The notes under the pieces are model-generated. The model was given only the letters and a program-made list of their open reading frames with translations, did not search any database and was not told where the DNA came from. The position numbers and the translations under genes are program-made. Positions 44,538-53,677 of a stretch of 64,000 bases of DNA are shown in pieces (within the stretch, counting starts at the first letter, position 1; each line of letters starts with the position of its first letter). The stretch is from Aculops lycopersici (lineage: Eukaryota; Arthropoda; Arachnida; Trombidiformes; Eriophyidae), in contig WNKI01000003.1 in assembly GCA_015350385.1 (NCBI GenBank), forward strand, positions 126,644-190,643, read 5' to 3'.

Positions 44538-44638
44538 GTAAGTTTTGATTCACGGTTGAACTGTATTCATATCTATTGCGGGTTGGCAACACTAACTTGA
44601 TATAACTAACTTTCCAATTTTCTACACAAAACCCACAG

Positions 44639-45130
44639 TCCGCTGCACCTAGCAAGCCAAACCGTCCAAATGCTCAAGGCCAAGTCGCCACAGATGGTGC
44701 CATATCGGACGACTCGGCTAAGCAATCGGGTGATCAAAGTGTTGAGAGTGACGAGGCCAAGGATAACATTGTGGCCACACGAACTTACGATCTCAACATC
44801 ACATATGACAAGTACTACCAGACCCCCAGACTATGGTTGGTTGGCTACGATGAGAATTTAAAACCATTATCAATCAACGAAATGTACCAGGATATAAGTC
44901 AAGATCATGCCAAGAAAACCGTTACAATGGAAACCCATCCACACATCCCAACTGTAATGGCCTCTGTCCATCCATGCAGACATGCTGAGGTCATGAAGAA
45001 GATAATATCAACGGTAGAAGATGGGGGCCGAGAGTTACACGTCTTCTCATACCTGATTGTTTTTCTGAAATTAGTCCAATCAGTGATACCTACACTCGAA
45101 TATGACTTTACACAAAACTTTACAATATGA
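44639..45130 (+). CDS. ATG3: ATG3, exon 2
   Basis: The exon begins after an ACCCACAG acceptor preceded by a TAACTAAC branch-site-like sequence; the intron is 101 bases. It completes the protein (336 residues in total; human 314). RTYDLNITYDKYYQTPRLWLVGYDE is the conserved E2-like core. SVHPCRHAEVMKKI holds the catalytic cysteine (C286), and the C-terminus ends YDFTQNFTI as in the family. ATG3 transfers ATG8/LC3 to phosphatidylethanolamine on autophagic membranes. Catalytic residues appear intact. Confidence 0.96.
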   Translation, partial: SAAPSKPNRPNAQGQVATDGAISDDSAKQSGDQSVESDEAKDNIVATRTYDLNITYDKYYQTPRLWLVGYDENLKPLSINEMYQDISQDHAKKTVTMETHPHIPTVMASVHPCRHAEVMKKIISTVEDGGRELHVFSYLIVFLKLVQSVIPTLEYDFTQNFTI

Positions 45131-45258
45131 ACTCCAGGGGATCATTCATCATATGTTTATATTTATATTCTACTCTTACATAAGGATACGCATATTTATC
45201 AAGTGTATTCTTGACATGAGAGCTCTCGGAAATCACCGATAGAACCAATCTTCTCTTC

Positions 45259-45264
45259 AATAAA
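45259..45264 (+). terminator. Poly(A) signal of ATG3
   Basis: AATAAA about 130 bases after the ATG3 stop. Confidence 0.6.
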
Positions 45265-45492
45265 GTTTGGACATAATGAACTATAACATACGGATTCTGA
45301 TACCTATAGATTTGTATGCGTGTTTCAGTATATATTGAGTATGTTCTGAGATGTTATTGTTGTAGGTGGAGGATGGTACGGAGAGAGTGACGACGTTGAA
45401 GTTTTGGATCCCGAACATCTTATTGTTATGCATATATACAAGAATTTTATGGGTGTTTAAAATACTGGCGCTCCTTTGCAAAGAATCGCTCG

Positions 45493-45498
45493 TTTATT
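45493..45498 (-). terminator. Poly(A) signal of the SUMO gene
   Basis: AATAAA on the minus strand 26 bases beyond the SUMO stop. Confidence 0.55.
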
Positions 45499-45523
45499 TC
45501 TCTAGATCGATGATTAGAAATGA

Positions 45524-45829
45524 TCAATGTCCTCTTCCTCCTTGTTGCTCCTGATATACCTCAATGGTATCCTCCTCCTCCATTTCTAATTGTTTTGGTG
45601 TGTCCTGGTCGTTGATTCGCTTCCCATCGAATAGAAACCTCAAAGATGTCACTGGAACTCCTACTCTCTCGGAGTAACTTTTCTTAATTTTTGACATGGG
45701 GGTTGTGTATTTCACTCTGAAATGGATTTCTGACGAATCCTGTGAGACAACTTTGAGCTTGATGTATTCACCGGGGGCCTCACCGGCTCCAGAGGTTGCA
45801 TTTGCTTTCGATTCGTTTGCGTCGGCCAT
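45524..45829 (-). CDS. SUMO: Small ubiquitin-like modifier (SUMO1-like)
   Basis: A 101-residue single-exon protein. After a flexible 20-residue N-terminus, EYIKLKVVSQDSSEIHFRVK begins the ubiquitin fold and SLRFLFDGKRINDQDTP and MEEEDTIEVYQEQQGG complete it. The processing site is the GG followed by a three-residue tail (RGH) that a SENP protease would remove. QDSSEIHF and EVYQEQ are closer to vertebrate SUMO1 than to the SUMO2-like Smt3 of flies. It acts by covalent attachment to lysines of mostly nuclear proteins. Confidence 0.96.
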   Translation of the reverse strand: MADANESKANATSGAGEAPGEYIKLKVVSQDSSEIHFRVKYTTPMSKIKKSYSERVGVPVTSLRFLFDGKRINDQDTPKQLEMEEEDTIEVYQEQQGGRGH

Positions 45830-46383
45830 TTTCTTGTGTAGGTCTGGTGTCAGAGATATTCTTTTTTGGTAAGTATTTGAGGATCAATCGTTGCTTGTTG
45901 CGATGTCGGGATTTTGTCTATTGTTGAAGAATTGTTAAGCAATTCCTATTGAATTGAGAGAAGCGATGACAAAGAATAAAAATGATTCCTTGGTTAATGA
46001 TGGCTAAATGATTTGAATATTCTTAAGCGTTGTAATTTAGATTCAAAGCGAAAGGTAATTTTTCTTTCTCGCGACAAGGAAAAATACAGATCATGTCACA
46101 TCTTCGATGAAACGCGAGTTCAAACGCGCGCTGTTGAAATCGTCCAAAAAACAACATGCAATTCTATGAGAATTTCAGAAGCGCTTGCGCACAAATCACG
46201 CGGTAAATTCAATCGAGTCTAGAAATTTCGGGCACCTAACCTGTAGGGTACCCGAAACCAGGTAATCATAATCGGGTCGTCTTAAGATTATCTAGTGATA
46301 GTGATATGAAAGGGGTGATTTAATTTGATAATTACAATCATAATCAATAATGTCTTTGTAATATTTTTTCTTATCGAGACCTC

Positions 46384-47526
46384 TTATCCCCTTGACCAGG
46401 CTCCACCTAGCCAACCCTTGACTAAACCTGTAACACCACCAGTTTGTTGCGGTTTGTCGTCGTCATCCGTCTCCTCATCGCTATCTGTTTCCTCCTCACT
46501 TTCTTCTACCATTCCTTCCTGTGCCTCGTCGAATTCATCCTCTTCCTCCTCAGCCTCTTGTTTAGGAGCTGGGGCAGCAGCATCAGCAGGCGGTTTGATA
46601 TCCTTCTTAGTTCCTGGAGATTCCTTGGTCTCGACAACTTTCTTAGGAGATTCAGATTTTTGTTCTTGTTGCTTGCTAACCGAGGTCGCAGGTGGTGATC
46701 TTGTAGTAGTCTTGGCAGGCTCAAGCTTCTTGGCCTCGGCCTTAGCTGCCTTGGCGGCCATCTTCTCCTGATTCAACTTTTCGGCATGTCTAAATGCCAA
46801 GTCGTGGAATTGCAATGTTGCTGGTAGTTCTACCCTCTTGCGACCAACTGATTCCTTGGCAACCTGATCACCCAAACTGAAAACACAATATTTGAGACTT
46901 GCTTTCAGCTCATCAATTCTTTGATGGTAATGCTCAAGTACCTCGTTATTTCTAATTGAAACGCTCAAAGTGTAATAGATGATCAGAGCTCGGTGTAGAT
47001 TCTGCTTTGCTTCGGCCCAATTTTCACGCTCCAAATTGTACAAGCCAGTAACATAAGACGCATACGCAATCGACTCTTGTTTTGTTCTATCCGAACACGG
47101 ACTCTCTGGATCAAGACAAAGTTTTTGGAATCTCTCGGCATGTATTGATGCTTTCTTTAATCTTCTAACCAAATGGAATCGTTTCCTTGGTTGTTCACCA
47201 GTTTCCTGTTTCAATTGCATGGCATAAGCCCAAGCCCTCTCAGCAAGACACAATGGAATGATCAGCATCCTCTCTCCATATTCCAAATCCTTTTCGGCTG
47301 CCTCTAAAACCATTGCATTGCTAATATCGATTAGTTTCTTTGCTCTCTGGTGACGGGCCTTCGCCGATCCCTGTACACCTTGTTTCACATTTAGAGATCT
47401 CCGAAGTCTATGCAATCTGCGTGAGCAATATGATCGATACCTACGATAGTTTTCGTATTTCAACCCGTGTTGAGCTTGATAATCCTTAACGGATTCCAAT
47501 ATTGGCAAATCTATTGAAATGTGCAT
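46384..47526 (-). CDS. SRP68: Signal recognition particle 68-kDa protein, compact form
   Basis: A 380-residue protein, against about 627 in human. Residues 1-218 are the RNA-binding domain: YENYRRYRSYCSRRLHRLRRSL, AERAWAYAMQLKQE, PRKRFHLVRRLKKA and YCVFSLGDQ are near-identical to family signatures. The sequence then jumps directly to LPATLQFHDLAFRHAEKLNQEK, which resembles the C-terminal end of human SRP68 (FFDLALNH...EDKLEQK). A roughly 110-residue Lys/Pro/Ala and then Asp/Glu-rich linker follows, and the tail GGVTGLVKGWLGG is like the human terminus. About 300 central helical residues are absent. SRP68 with SRP72 forms part of the ribonucleoprotein that targets secretory ribosomes to the ER. 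The single frame leaves no room for missing exons. Confidence 0.92.
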   Translation of the reverse strand: MHISIDLPILESVKDYQAQHGLKYENYRRYRSYCSRRLHRLRRSLNVKQGVQGSAKARHQRAKKLIDISNAMVLEAAEKDLEYGERMLIIPLCLAERAWAYAMQLKQETGEQPRKRFHLVRRLKKASIHAERFQKLCLDPESPCSDRTKQESIAYASYVTGLYNLERENWAEAKQNLHRALIIYYTLSVSIRNNEVLEHYHQRIDELKASLKYCVFSLGDQVAKESVGRKRVELPATLQFHDLAFRHAEKLNQEKMAAKAAKAEAKKLEPAKTTTRSPPATSVSKQQEQKSESPKKVVETKESPGTKKDIKPPADAAAPAPKQEAEEEEDEFDEAQEGMVEESEEETDSDEETDDDDKPQQTGGVTGLVKGWLGGAWSRG

Positions 47527-47949
47527 ATTTGTGGATAGGTTTTCTCTGGGATGTACAATTAATAATATCTTTTATATTATGATTTAGAGAGAAGGATCAA
47601 TTGGTTCAAGAATATAGATGATAAAATAGTAAAATAATTCATAAGCGCAGTCAGGTGGATTGAGTTATTTATTTATTTGGCTTTATTTCGCAACGACGAC
47701 TCACACACAGTGGCGCTCAGGTTTAAAGTGTGCGATTTCCCCTCGAGTTGATTGTATTTGGTGGATTGGAAATCTAGGTTTCACTTGTGTTATCTTTCAT
47801 ACTGCTAAACTAATGGTAACTTTTTTGATGATTCACCTTAGAATTTTTGACTCTATTGATCTCCTGATTCTAGATAAACTTGGCATCGATCAGAAGAAGC
47901 GAGTATTTGTGTGTAATTTTTTGCAATAAACTCCCTGCTTCCGGTGCTC
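47527..47949. promoter_or_regulatory. Intergenic region between SRP68 and VPS26C
   Basis: About 420 AT-rich bases between two minus-strand genes. They should contain the SRP68 promoter and the VPS26C 3' end. A plus-strand open frame at 47660-47929 has no family resemblance. Confidence 0.4.
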
Positions 47950-48888
47950 TCAAAGGTGGTCGATTGGTTGCAGGGTGCTCCGGGTTAGTTTGATGGGAAA
48001 GTTTTCAGTCATGAGGTAGTTGTCTTCGAATATAATGACTAGATTGATTTCAAATTCTATCCTAAAGTAACTTGTGATTAAAGTGGGACAGGTAAACAAT
48101 CTCGGCAAGACCATGTGGATGTTAATAGGAATATTGCGCAACAAGTTTCCGTCTCCAATCTGTATATTCTGTACCTCTGTTGCATCTCTACTGTAATCTC
48201 GATCGCCGGGAGTAAGGCCGCAGGTTTCGACGCGAACAAGTTGCAATTCAACACTCCTAATGATTGCATCACACCTTTCAATCACAAACTCACCTGTCAC
48301 AGGTTCGGTTAACAAACAGACGGAGCTATCAATTTGGCCGGTTATCTTGAAATTTGGAATAATATCCCGACGAGAGGCACTCAAGCTCTCGGGTGTGATT
48401 TCAAACTTGATTGGCTGTCTAATCAACTGAGGGGCACCAATTGGATTTGCATCGTATTCTAGGAAGAACTCTGTCAACTCAAATATATCTCTCGCCCAAA
48501 TGGGCCGTTTTATGCGACACTTGACACAATATTGAATGGTTATGAATACTCCATGATAAGTTTCATAGAGAGTCGATCTATCGAGATAACTATCGATTGG
48601 TATTTTGAACGGAATCTGGGAAACACCTGGCGTTAGTCTGCCCGGTTTAACTAGCTCCTGTGTGAATTCAACTAATTGTATCGTCTTGTTGGTTCCGTGA
48701 AATGTATCCATGAAATTGATACTTCTAAAATTGAAGTGTATATCAACATAACCCTCAAGTGATAGTAGGATTCCATCGTGCCTGAGATCGTATTTGTTGT
48801 CGATAACTAGAAGTCCACTTAAATTTTCACCTTGGTGATAGATTTTGCGGGGCTTGTCCAGTTTGATTGTGATGTCGTGCACAGGCAT
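47950..48888 (-). CDS. VPS26C: Retriever complex arrestin-like subunit VPS26C (DSCR3)
   Basis: A 312-residue single-exon protein, close to the human length of 297. The N-terminal arrestin-like domain shows IKLDKPRKIYHQGENLSGLLVI, VKPGRL...IPFKIP and LYETYHGVFITIQYCVKC. The C-terminal domain shows ITPESL, AIIRSVELQLVRVETCG, SRDATEVQNIQIGDG, LPRLFTCPTL and TENFPIKL, all near-identical to VPS26C and distinct from VPS26A/B. With VPS35L and VPS29 it forms retriever, which with the CCC complex (together Commander) recycles integrins and other receptors from endosomes. Confidence 0.95.
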   Translation of the reverse strand: MPVHDITIKLDKPRKIYHQGENLSGLLVIDNKYDLRHDGILLSLEGYVDIHFNFRSINFMDTFHGTNKTIQLVEFTQELVKPGRLTPGVSQIPFKIPIDSYLDRSTLYETYHGVFITIQYCVKCRIKRPIWARDIFELTEFFLEYDANPIGAPQLIRQPIKFEITPESLSASRRDIIPNFKITGQIDSSVCLLTEPVTGEFVIERCDAIIRSVELQLVRVETCGLTPGDRDYSRDATEVQNIQIGDGNLLRNIPINIHMVLPRLFTCPTLITSYFRIEFEINLVIIFEDNYLMTENFPIKLTRSTLQPIDHL

Positions 48889-49780
48889 CTTGTCGAGACA
48901 TTTATCATTTAAATATTCGATACTCGAGGCTTGAGTCTAATTGAACTCAAATAAAACTAGTGAGTTTTCTCACCTTATGTTTTGGTTGTAATTGTTTTAC
49001 AAAACAATTGATCGTCAAGAGATAAGATCGCTCAAGCTGATCTGGGCAAGTGGATGAACTGGCTCCAAGAGAGCTGTCATTCATTTGTTAGCTTGGGTCA
49101 ATTCACGCTAGTCGAAGATTTATCGCCTCTTTTGGTATCAACTTCAATTAGTAGTGTGTAAGTAGCACATATGTTGAAGATACAATATAAAAATTCAATA
49201 TAGTTCCGTAATTCAACGACGCGAGACCAAGCAACTTGCTGGAGAAATAATCCAAGCTTCAGAGTCTCCAATCAATTATCGCCATAAAACTAAAGTGTGA
49301 GTCGAAATTACCTTGCTTCCATATGGCAAGTTTCGCTTGCAGCGCTCGCAACGTGCAATGATTGAGTAAACGAGCTTGCTAATTTTGAGGCACTTTTGAT
49401 TTAGAACAGCAAACGGAACGAGGCTAAAGTTCAGAGAGACTGCAATACCAAAAGCGGCCACGCGCATCAGTTTCAAGTGTGGATTTGTCAAGTGTATAGT
49501 TACACTTGTTACGATGGTCATAAGCATAGAGTTATTAGGGTAGACCATATCCGGCTCATCCCTTGCAAACACACGCCTCTCTTCCAATTCAACCCTAACC
49601 CCTGGAGGTGTGAATAAATTCTAAATTGGTTGCTCTTGGAAACGGAAGTGATCGTGCGAGCAACGCACTATTTACTCACCTCTAATGATTCTACTATCGA
49701 CTCTAAACTCGTGCTATCAATTCGTGCAATATTTGTTGTTAGTGACCTAAGATAAAAGTCAATCATTTTCATAACTAAAT
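48889..49780. promoter_or_regulatory. Divergent region between VPS26C and the CCP6-like gene
   Basis: About 890 bases with the two promoters. A 103-codon minus-strand frame (49276-49587) is present but has no recognisable family or clear start context; I treat it as fortuitous. Confidence 0.4.
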
Positions 49781-51361
49781 ATGATTGATTCTAGTAGCGA
49801 GGAGGATCGTGATTCAAATGAGAGGGTTAAAAATGTTTCCAATTTATTGGTTAAATCTAATGGAGATAGACGAGATTCGGAGGACGGTTGTGCCTACAAA
49901 CGGCGACTAGGTGATCTCATTTTTGACGCCAACTTTGAGGGTGGAAATTTGGGGTTTATCGAAAGAATTGACGAGTTTTCATACGATTTGATGATTAGAC
50001 CGGATGTAGCGAATCCTCGTCACAGAGTGTGGTTCAATTTTACTGTAGCCAATCAGCGCTCTAATCAGTGTGTCATTTTTAACATGGTTAATTTTTCAGA
50101 AAATCTTAACCTATTCCAATTGGGACTAACTCCATGCGTTAGGTGCCAGCGGAAACCCAACTGGCGCCGGCTTCTCGAGGATCAAGTATTCTATTACAAG
50201 TCTGCAAGTCACAACAACCGCTATGTTCTATCGATTGCATTTAGATTTGATAGTTTCGACAATCCACATCAATTTGCACTCTTCTTCCCATACACTCTTA
50301 AGACACTTGAAGATATGCTTACCAGGTGGAGAATAGAATCTTGCCGGCAGCGGCTTTCTCACGCAAAAGGTATAAAATCTGTTGACTTGCAAGCAGCAAA
50401 CACAAATTTACCTGACTCAAGATCCCATGAAAAATTGAGAGCTTTCCGATCGAAGAAAAACGGCAAGGTGAAACATCTTGTTGAGTTTGAGTTGATCACT
50501 TTAGCCAAAACAATTTTGTCAAAGTCGGTATATATGCTTCAAGTTAGCAACAAGGTAAATGCAAATCGAAGGACAGAGAGGCCCAAGGTTATCATTGCCT
50601 GCCGCCAATGTGGTAATTTGGATAGTTTTGTCTCATACGTTTGTCATGGTCTCATGGACTACATACTGACTCAAGATAATCTAGCTGAGTTTGCCAGAGA
50701 TACGATAGATTTTTTCATATTTCCGATGATTGATCCAGATTCAATTTGTGTTGGCAACAGTAGGACCGATATAATGGGACAAGCAAAACTGGAACGCAAA
50801 ATTATCCTTGAAAACCAAAATATTTACTCTAATTTTATTGCCATTGAAAGACAAATAGAAAATATTATCAAGGTATCAAATGGCGGAACAAGAGTTGTCA
50901 TCATAGAGCTCTGTTCTAATCTCAATTTGATTGGTTCCAGAATGACTGGCTGCCACTTTGAGGACAGCCTCAGAATGGAGAGACACCTGCGATTGCCCAG
51001 GTTGGTGTCAGCTTTTGCACGTGAATTTTATTTGGAAAACTGTAAGTTTCCTCGAGATCCGAGGGAATCGCTCATTGTTTCGAGAGATCTACAAGTTGAA
51101 ACAAAAAATTTAGATCATTACCGACTCGAAGTTGGTCCATTTGGATGGTATAGAAGATCTCTGGTTGAGGGTGGTATTGTAGAATTTGATCAAATTGAAT
51201 ACCTGAGACTAGGGAAAGCTTTAGTTTGCTCGCTACTTGAGTTATTCAGATCAACTAGAAGAAAGAAGTCGATTCCCTTGGAGATCGTCAACTATCTAGA
51301 CTCTTTCCTCCCAAAATCAAATGATATCGATGATCTAATGCTCGATCAACGGAAACTATGA
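49781..51361 (+). CDS. Degenerate cytosolic carboxypeptidase 6 (AGBL4-like pseudoenzyme)
   Basis: A 526-residue single-exon protein (human AGBL4 503). The N-terminal CCP domain is well kept: LIFDANFEGGNLGFIERI, EFSYDLMIRPDVANPRHRVWFNFTV, CVIFNMVNFS and FALFFPYTL. In the peptidase part, the zinc site HPGE (as in TGRVHPGETPSSF) is replaced by CRQCGNLDSF. The third zinc ligand region (IDIHAHS) is replaced by IIELCSNLN, and the DLNRHW substrate-binding motif by AKLERKI. Around these the fold continues (FPMIDPDS, GNSR, RLEVGPFGW), so it aligns but cannot bind zinc in the usual way. Active CCP6 shortens polyglutamate chains on tubulin and other proteins. The lack of introns may mean a retrocopy that took another role. 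Confidence 0.85.
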   Translation: MIDSSSEEDRDSNERVKNVSNLLVKSNGDRRDSEDGCAYKRRLGDLIFDANFEGGNLGFIERIDEFSYDLMIRPDVANPRHRVWFNFTVANQRSNQCVIFNMVNFSENLNLFQLGLTPCVRCQRKPNWRRLLEDQVFYYKSASHNNRYVLSIAFRFDSFDNPHQFALFFPYTLKTLEDMLTRWRIESCRQRLSHAKGIKSVDLQAANTNLPDSRSHEKLRAFRSKKNGKVKHLVEFELITLAKTILSKSVYMLQVSNKVNANRRTERPKVIIACRQCGNLDSFVSYVCHGLMDYILTQDNLAEFARDTIDFFIFPMIDPDSICVGNSRTDIMGQAKLERKIILENQNIYSNFIAIERQIENIIKVSNGGTRVVIIELCSNLNLIGSRMTGCHFEDSLRMERHLRLPRLVSAFAREFYLENCKFPRDPRESLIVSRDLQVETKNLDHYRLEVGPFGWYRRSLVEGGIVEFDQIEYLRLGKALVCSLLELFRSTRRKKSIPLEIVNYLDSFLPKSNDIDDLMLDQRKL

Positions 51362-51404
51362 CGCTCGGTACGAAAACTACAAACCAGGTCAACAATGCTT
51401 TAAA

Positions 51405-51410
51405 TTTATT
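51405..51410 (-). terminator. Poly(A) signal of the LRR transmembrane gene
   Basis: AATAAA on the minus strand about 80 bases past the stop at 51491, in the narrow space between convergent genes. Confidence 0.55.
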
Positions 51411-51490
51411 ATATTCTATTTCAAAATTACTAATAATTAACACTAATAACGAAATGTGGAGGTGTGATATAAACCTCCATCAATCAGAAA

Positions 51491-53057
51491 TCATATGTTG
51501 ATCTTGAAGAAATGAGGCAACCTTCCGGTTCTTTGTAGATAATTGTAATCGACCAAGGTCTTCAGGATAATGACCAGTATGAGGACAACCAAAATTCCAT
51601 TGCTTAAATCTAACCAAAAGGCCATTGCTGGTTCGTTTGCATCCTCTTGGGGACAGAGTTCTGATTTTGAGAGCTTGTAAATAACTTGACCAGATAACTT
51701 TTGCTCCTGTCCAATAGAGGCAAGACCGTTTACTTCGTCACCGCTTATTCCGCACTTGACATCCTCCTTATCGACAACCTGTTGAAAGCGACGCTCTAAG
51801 AACTCTTGAAATCGAACCATCTCACAATCGCAAGCCCAGGGATTGTCCGACAGGTGCACTTGATCTAGATAATTGAATCGTTCAAAGATATGACTAGGGA
51901 AACTCTGAAACTTATTCTTCCTAATGTCGAGAAATACGAGGGCTCTCAAGAATTTTGAATTGAAGTCCCAAGGTTGAATTGAAGCAATGAGATTATCCTC
52001 TAGATGTATGTAAGAGACATTCTCCCAGTTTTTAGGATTTGCGGGCCGACCAATTATGTCAATACGATTACTTGTTAGATTAAGAATCTTTGTATTTAGT
52101 GGCAAGGCATCCGGTAAACTAACTAGACCTTTGTTGTAACAATCCACTGCAATAGCATTCCTCTTACTCAACCTACAGTCGCAGTCATTACAAATCTTCG
52201 TCTCCAAAACTGAGATCCTTTGCGCCCAACTCATCTCGGCCATCTTCTTGGGCGAGCTGCAATTGATTAGATCATGATCGGGAAATTTGAGATTTGTAAG
52301 TGGAATTTGAAATTGTTTCATGAACCACAATTGGCTCTTATCACAATTGATTGCATTTCCGGCCAAACTAATGGACTCAAATTGACTCCTAACTCGCGAT
52401 CTTAAGCCTTCATTGCAAGTTATATTAAATATTGCATTATTTCTCAAGGATAAGTGTTTCAACGATGGCATCCGTTCTAGGATAAAGTTGAAGTTGAGCT
52501 CAGATATCTTATTATCGTCCAGATAAATATGAGTCAAATTTTTGAGTATTACTTGTTGCCTTGGATGAGTTGGGGTCATCGACTCAATGGTTGCCATCGA
52601 AGTATTGGACAAATCTATTACCTCTAAATGAGGCCATAAAGATATCCAAGTACTGAGGACAGTGTAATCATGAATCTCTTGACCGGTGACATTAAACAAA
52701 GCTAATTTGGAGCAATTGAATCGTTCACAGATTAAGTCGATGGCCGAGAAGACAACCAAAGATTCACTGCTTGTTATGTGTATTTGCTGGATATCCGACG
52801 AGTTACTACGATACATAGTCTTGAGCATTCGGATGAAATTCTTGTCATTGATTCCAACGCAACTCAAAGATCTCTCAATAACTTCAGTTCTAAAACTTGA
52901 ACCCATACCTGCAACCAGAGATCTTCTAGCGACTCTTCTCAATCTACAGAGGCCATCATCGAATGAGTTGTCTTGGCTTTCCGAGGGTGTGACATATCCT
53001 GGATAGAAAGGATTTGAGGCTGAAGTCAGTTGCGGTGTGATGGTTAAATTTGGTAGC

Positions 53058-53088
<31 letters not shown>

Positions 53089-53677
53089 GCTGCTGCTGCT
53101 GTTGCATAATTATACCACTTAGCGTCGAGGTGGTTAATTGATGATACAATATACTACTTGGTGCTTTGGTGGTGGGCGTAATAATTGAATTAATATTATT
53201 GCTATTAGAGGTTGTGGTTGAACCACTAACCAAGGCTTCGGGGTGAGATTCAATGATAACTTGCGTGCCATTACTACTGATACTATCGGCAACAACAGCA
53301 ACATTTGTGGGTGCAGTTGTTGTCGTAGTTATCAATATCCCAACTTCTGTTCTCGCATCGATATCCCCATTTGAATATTCTATATTAACCAACTTTTTGG
53401 TCTTGGGCAATGAAGATATCCGATTACCACTGGTGGATTCATCTTTGTTGAATGATACTAAGTTTGTGTCTATATAAGTCTCTAAATTACGATCCGTCGT
53501 GGTGACAATATCGCAGAGACAACAGTCTAATTTGAAGCATAATAATAGATTAATCACAAACACTGATATCAATGACATTGACCAATTTGGAATGTTAAGT
53601 CTATTTCCCTTTCTCCTCCTCTTAGTAATTTCAATAATTGAATGGGGATCTCTAGTTGCTATTGAATATTTGGACAT
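51491..53677 (-). CDS. Leucine-rich-repeat single-pass membrane protein (halfway-like)
   Basis: A 728-residue protein. A basic N-terminal extension precedes a signal sequence (MSLISVFVINLLLCFKL from Met34). Residues 60-240 are Ser/Thr/Asn-rich with a 17-residue poly-Gln run. LRRs lie from about 320 to 620, with units such as LTHIYLDDNKISELNF, LKHLSLRNNAIF and KILNLTSNRIDIIG. An internal Cys-rich LRR N-terminal cap is seen (CNDCDCRLSKRNAIAVDCYNK, then LVSLPDALPLN). An LRR-CT cap follows (DNPWACDCEMVRFQEFLE), then one transmembrane helix (NGILVVLILVIILKTLV) and a short tail (YNYLQRTGRLPHFF). Arthropod halfway/singed wings 2 proteins have this order, but the exact orthology is inferred. Confidence 0.75.

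Noticed and set aside
47660..47929. 89-codon plus-strand frame between SRP68 and VPS26C
   Set aside because: AT-driven hydrophobic sequence in a short intergenic spacer, no family match.
49276..49587. 103-codon minus-strand frame in the VPS26C to CCP6-like spacer
   Set aside because: No recognisable motif, no coherent hydrophobic or structural pattern and no promoter or poly(A) context.
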